From the NCBI GenBank assembly GCA_003161835.1, contig PMNO01000673.1, forward strand, positions 1,403 to 8,355: a stretch of DNA of 6,953 nt, given 5' to 3'. Positions 5,609-6,953 of this stretch are shown here, piece by piece (positions within the stretch are counted from its first letter, which is position 1; every line of letters begins with the position of its first letter). Source of the DNA: Myxococcales bacterium (GTDB taxonomy: Bacteria > Myxococcota_A > Polyangia > Fen-1088). The notes under the pieces are model-generated. The model searched no databases and was not told where the DNA came from. It worked only from the letters and a program-made list of their open reading frames with translations. A program made the position numbers and the translations under genes.

Positions 5609-6853
5609 TTACCGGACACTCGCGCCGGCGATGCTCGGTTTGCGGGCGATGTTTTCCCGCACCGCGAGGTGGATGGGATACATCATGGCCACGGTCACGG
5701 CGATGGCGATCATCACGACATAGCCGAGCGTGTCATAGTGCTCGATCCGTCCGTCGGAGGCTTGAAAGACGATGAGGCCGGCGACGGAGGAGGCGACCCC
5801 TCCCGAGAGCTGCTGCAGCGAGGACGTGATGGCCATGTAGGCGCCGCGATCAGCCGGCGCGGGCACGGCGGAGGTGAGCGCGCTCGCCGAGATGATGCGG
5901 GACATGATGGCGCTGAACAGGATCGCATTGAGCAGCATGACGACCCCGATCGGTGTCCGTCCGAGGTTGCAATATATTCCGACCAGCACAACGCTCACGC
6001 TGGAGCCGATGCAAAACATCACGTACTTGCCGATCGCGTCGCTCAGACGACCGAGGAGCGGCCCGGCCACCATCGAGCACAGCCCGGTCACGAGATAGAT
6101 CAACGGCAATCTCTGCACGGCGATGCCGAGATTGTGGACCGTGAAAGCGCTCCCGAATGGCATCAGCATGAAACCGCCCGTCGCCAGCAGCGTGGTCGCC
6201 GCGAACCCCTGCAGATAGGCACGCACGCTGAAGGCGTGCAGGAAGTGCCTGAGGGGGTTGCGGTCGGAACGAATCAAGAGGTGCGCATTGATGGGGCGGA
6301 GAAACACGGCGATCACGAACCCCACCGCCAGGCTGACCGTGCCGATGAGGACGAACGGCGCGTGCCAGCTGTAATGGTTGGACAGGAGCAGGCCGACCGG
6401 GATGCCCATGACCTGGCTGGCCGCGAAGGCGGTCTGGACCAAGCCCATCACGCGGCCGCGGGTCTCCAGGGGGAACAGATCCGTGATGATCGCGAAGCCG
6501 ATCGATCCAATGACGCCCCCAAATAGTCCGGTCACCACGCGGGCTCCCAGGAGGAAGGCATAGCTGGTGGCCGCCGCGCACAAGAATGTGCCCAGCACGA
6601 AGCCGGAATAGAAGAACAGCAGAAGCTTCTTGCGGTCGAACTTGTCCGCGAAGCCGGCCGTGAGCAGACCGGAGAAGCCCGCGCTGAAGGCGTAGGCGGA
6701 CACGACCAGGCCGAACTGCGACGTCTTGATTCCGAGATCGCGCAGGAGGATGGCGCCGAGCGGCGACAGGATCATGAAGTCCAGAACGATGGTGAACTGC
6801 AAGAACGCGAGGACTGCGACCACGAACTTCTGGTAACGGGAGAATGTCGACAT
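5609..6853 (-). CDS. MFS transporter, DHA1-type, 12 TM
   Basis: This is a 414-residue inner-membrane protein, the usual length for a 12-helix major facilitator. The ATG at 6853 is preceded by GGAG (complement of 6858-6861) with a 4-nt gap. Helix 1 carries the conserved Asp (FTIVLDFMILSPLG, Asp25). Loop 2-3 holds motif A, GFADKFDRKK (residues 67-76), and helix 4 starts at LLGARVVTGLFGG. The segment GIPVGLLLSNHYSWHAPFVL (150-169) fits the helix 5/6 region of drug:H+ antiporters. A central cytoplasmic loop (about 186-210) is followed by a second half containing GRLSDAIGK (268-276), the weaker motif A copy. DHA1 members export drugs, sugars, amino acids or siderophore-like compounds by proton antiport; substrate is unknown here. 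The downstream lipoprotein esterase is co-directional, so a joint role in handling one small ester compound is conceivable but speculative. Confidence 0.92.
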   Translation of the reverse strand: MSTFSRYQKFVVAVLAFLQFTIVLDFMILSPLGAILLRDLGIKTSQFGLVVSAYAFSAGFSGLLTAGFADKFDRKKLLLFFYSGFVLGTFLCAAATSYAFLLGARVVTGLFGGVIGSIGFAIITDLFPLETRGRVMGLVQTAFAASQVMGIPVGLLLSNHYSWHAPFVLIGTVSLAVGFVIAVFLRPINAHLLIRSDRNPLRHFLHAFSVRAYLQGFAATTLLATGGFMLMPFGSAFTVHNLGIAVQRLPLIYLVTGLCSMVAGPLLGRLSDAIGKYVMFCIGSSVSVVLVGIYCNLGRTPIGVVMLLNAILFSAIMSRIISASALTSAVPAPADRGAYMAITSSLQQLSGGVASSVAGLIVFQASDGRIEHYDTLGYVVMIAIAVTVAMMYPIHLAVRENIARKPSIAGASVR

Positions 6854-6953
6854 CTGGCTCCGGCGTGGGCTGTGGGTTCGGTGCGTGCGCGCGACCGCGC
6901 GTCATTGTGTAGCACCTTTTCCGCCGTCGACGACCCGTTGGCGACGGTCGCCT
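6854..6953. other. Upstream region of the MFS gene, cut by the window end
   Basis: These 100 bases hold the weak ribosome site of the MFS gene and short GC-rich self-complementary pieces such as CCGTCG/CGACGG (6924-6929 and 6942-6947). I see no coding frame or clear promoter. Confidence 0.4.

Noticed and set aside
5465..6526. 353-residue plus-strand frame rich in His, Asp, Arg and Gly
   Set aside because: It is antisense to the MFS transporter, and its composition is what the reverse strand of a GC-rich membrane-protein gene gives. The MFS frame has clear motifs and helices.
5850..6905. 351-residue minus-strand frame overlapping the MFS gene
   Set aside because: It is an out-of-frame shadow of the transporter: Arg/Pro/His-rich, no domain and no membrane segments.

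Overview
The window is GC-rich DNA that looks like a chromosomal accessory region of a Gram-negative bacterium with an outer membrane: it carries a signal-peptide-bearing beta-barrel porin, a lipoprotein and a periplasm-type secreted protein. The lipoprotein has a long Gly/Thr/Ala linker built of GTGGA-like units. Such linkers are very common in myxobacteria and related Myxococcota (Polyangia), so that is my best guess for the source. It is an inference from style, not an identification.

Layout, left to right. (1) Positions 1-831, plus strand: the C-terminal part of an alpha/beta-hydrolase esterase of the Fes/esterase-D (CE1-like) type, cut by the window edge. (2) 976-1536, plus: a small exported DUF1579-like protein. 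(3) 1559-1611: a long hairpin between converging genes, probably a shared terminator. (4) 1637-2995, minus: an outer-membrane porin with a proline-rich N-terminal segment. (5) 3006-4234: about 1.2 kb with no intact gene. It holds the porin leader and promoter region, a 19-bp operator-like dyad, a G-quadruplex motif, a strong hairpin, and the remains of a PIN-domain toxin-antitoxin pair on the minus strand. (6) 4235-5449, minus: a complete lipoprotein esterase that is a clear paralogue of the gene at 1-831. (7) 5609-6853, minus: a 12-TM MFS (DHA1-type) transporter. The last 100 bases are upstream sequence of the transporter, with no gene visible.

The cell-envelope theme is consistent: two exported esterase paralogues on opposite strands, a porin, an exported small protein and an inner-membrane transporter. 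The transporter and the lipoprotein esterase are co-directional with a 159-nt gap and might be co-transcribed. The sequence does not name a substrate. I found no convincing undescribed defence or mobile system. The most notable items are the esterase pair in inverted orientation, the decayed toxin-antitoxin locus, and the cluster of DNA/RNA structures in the non-coding stretch.
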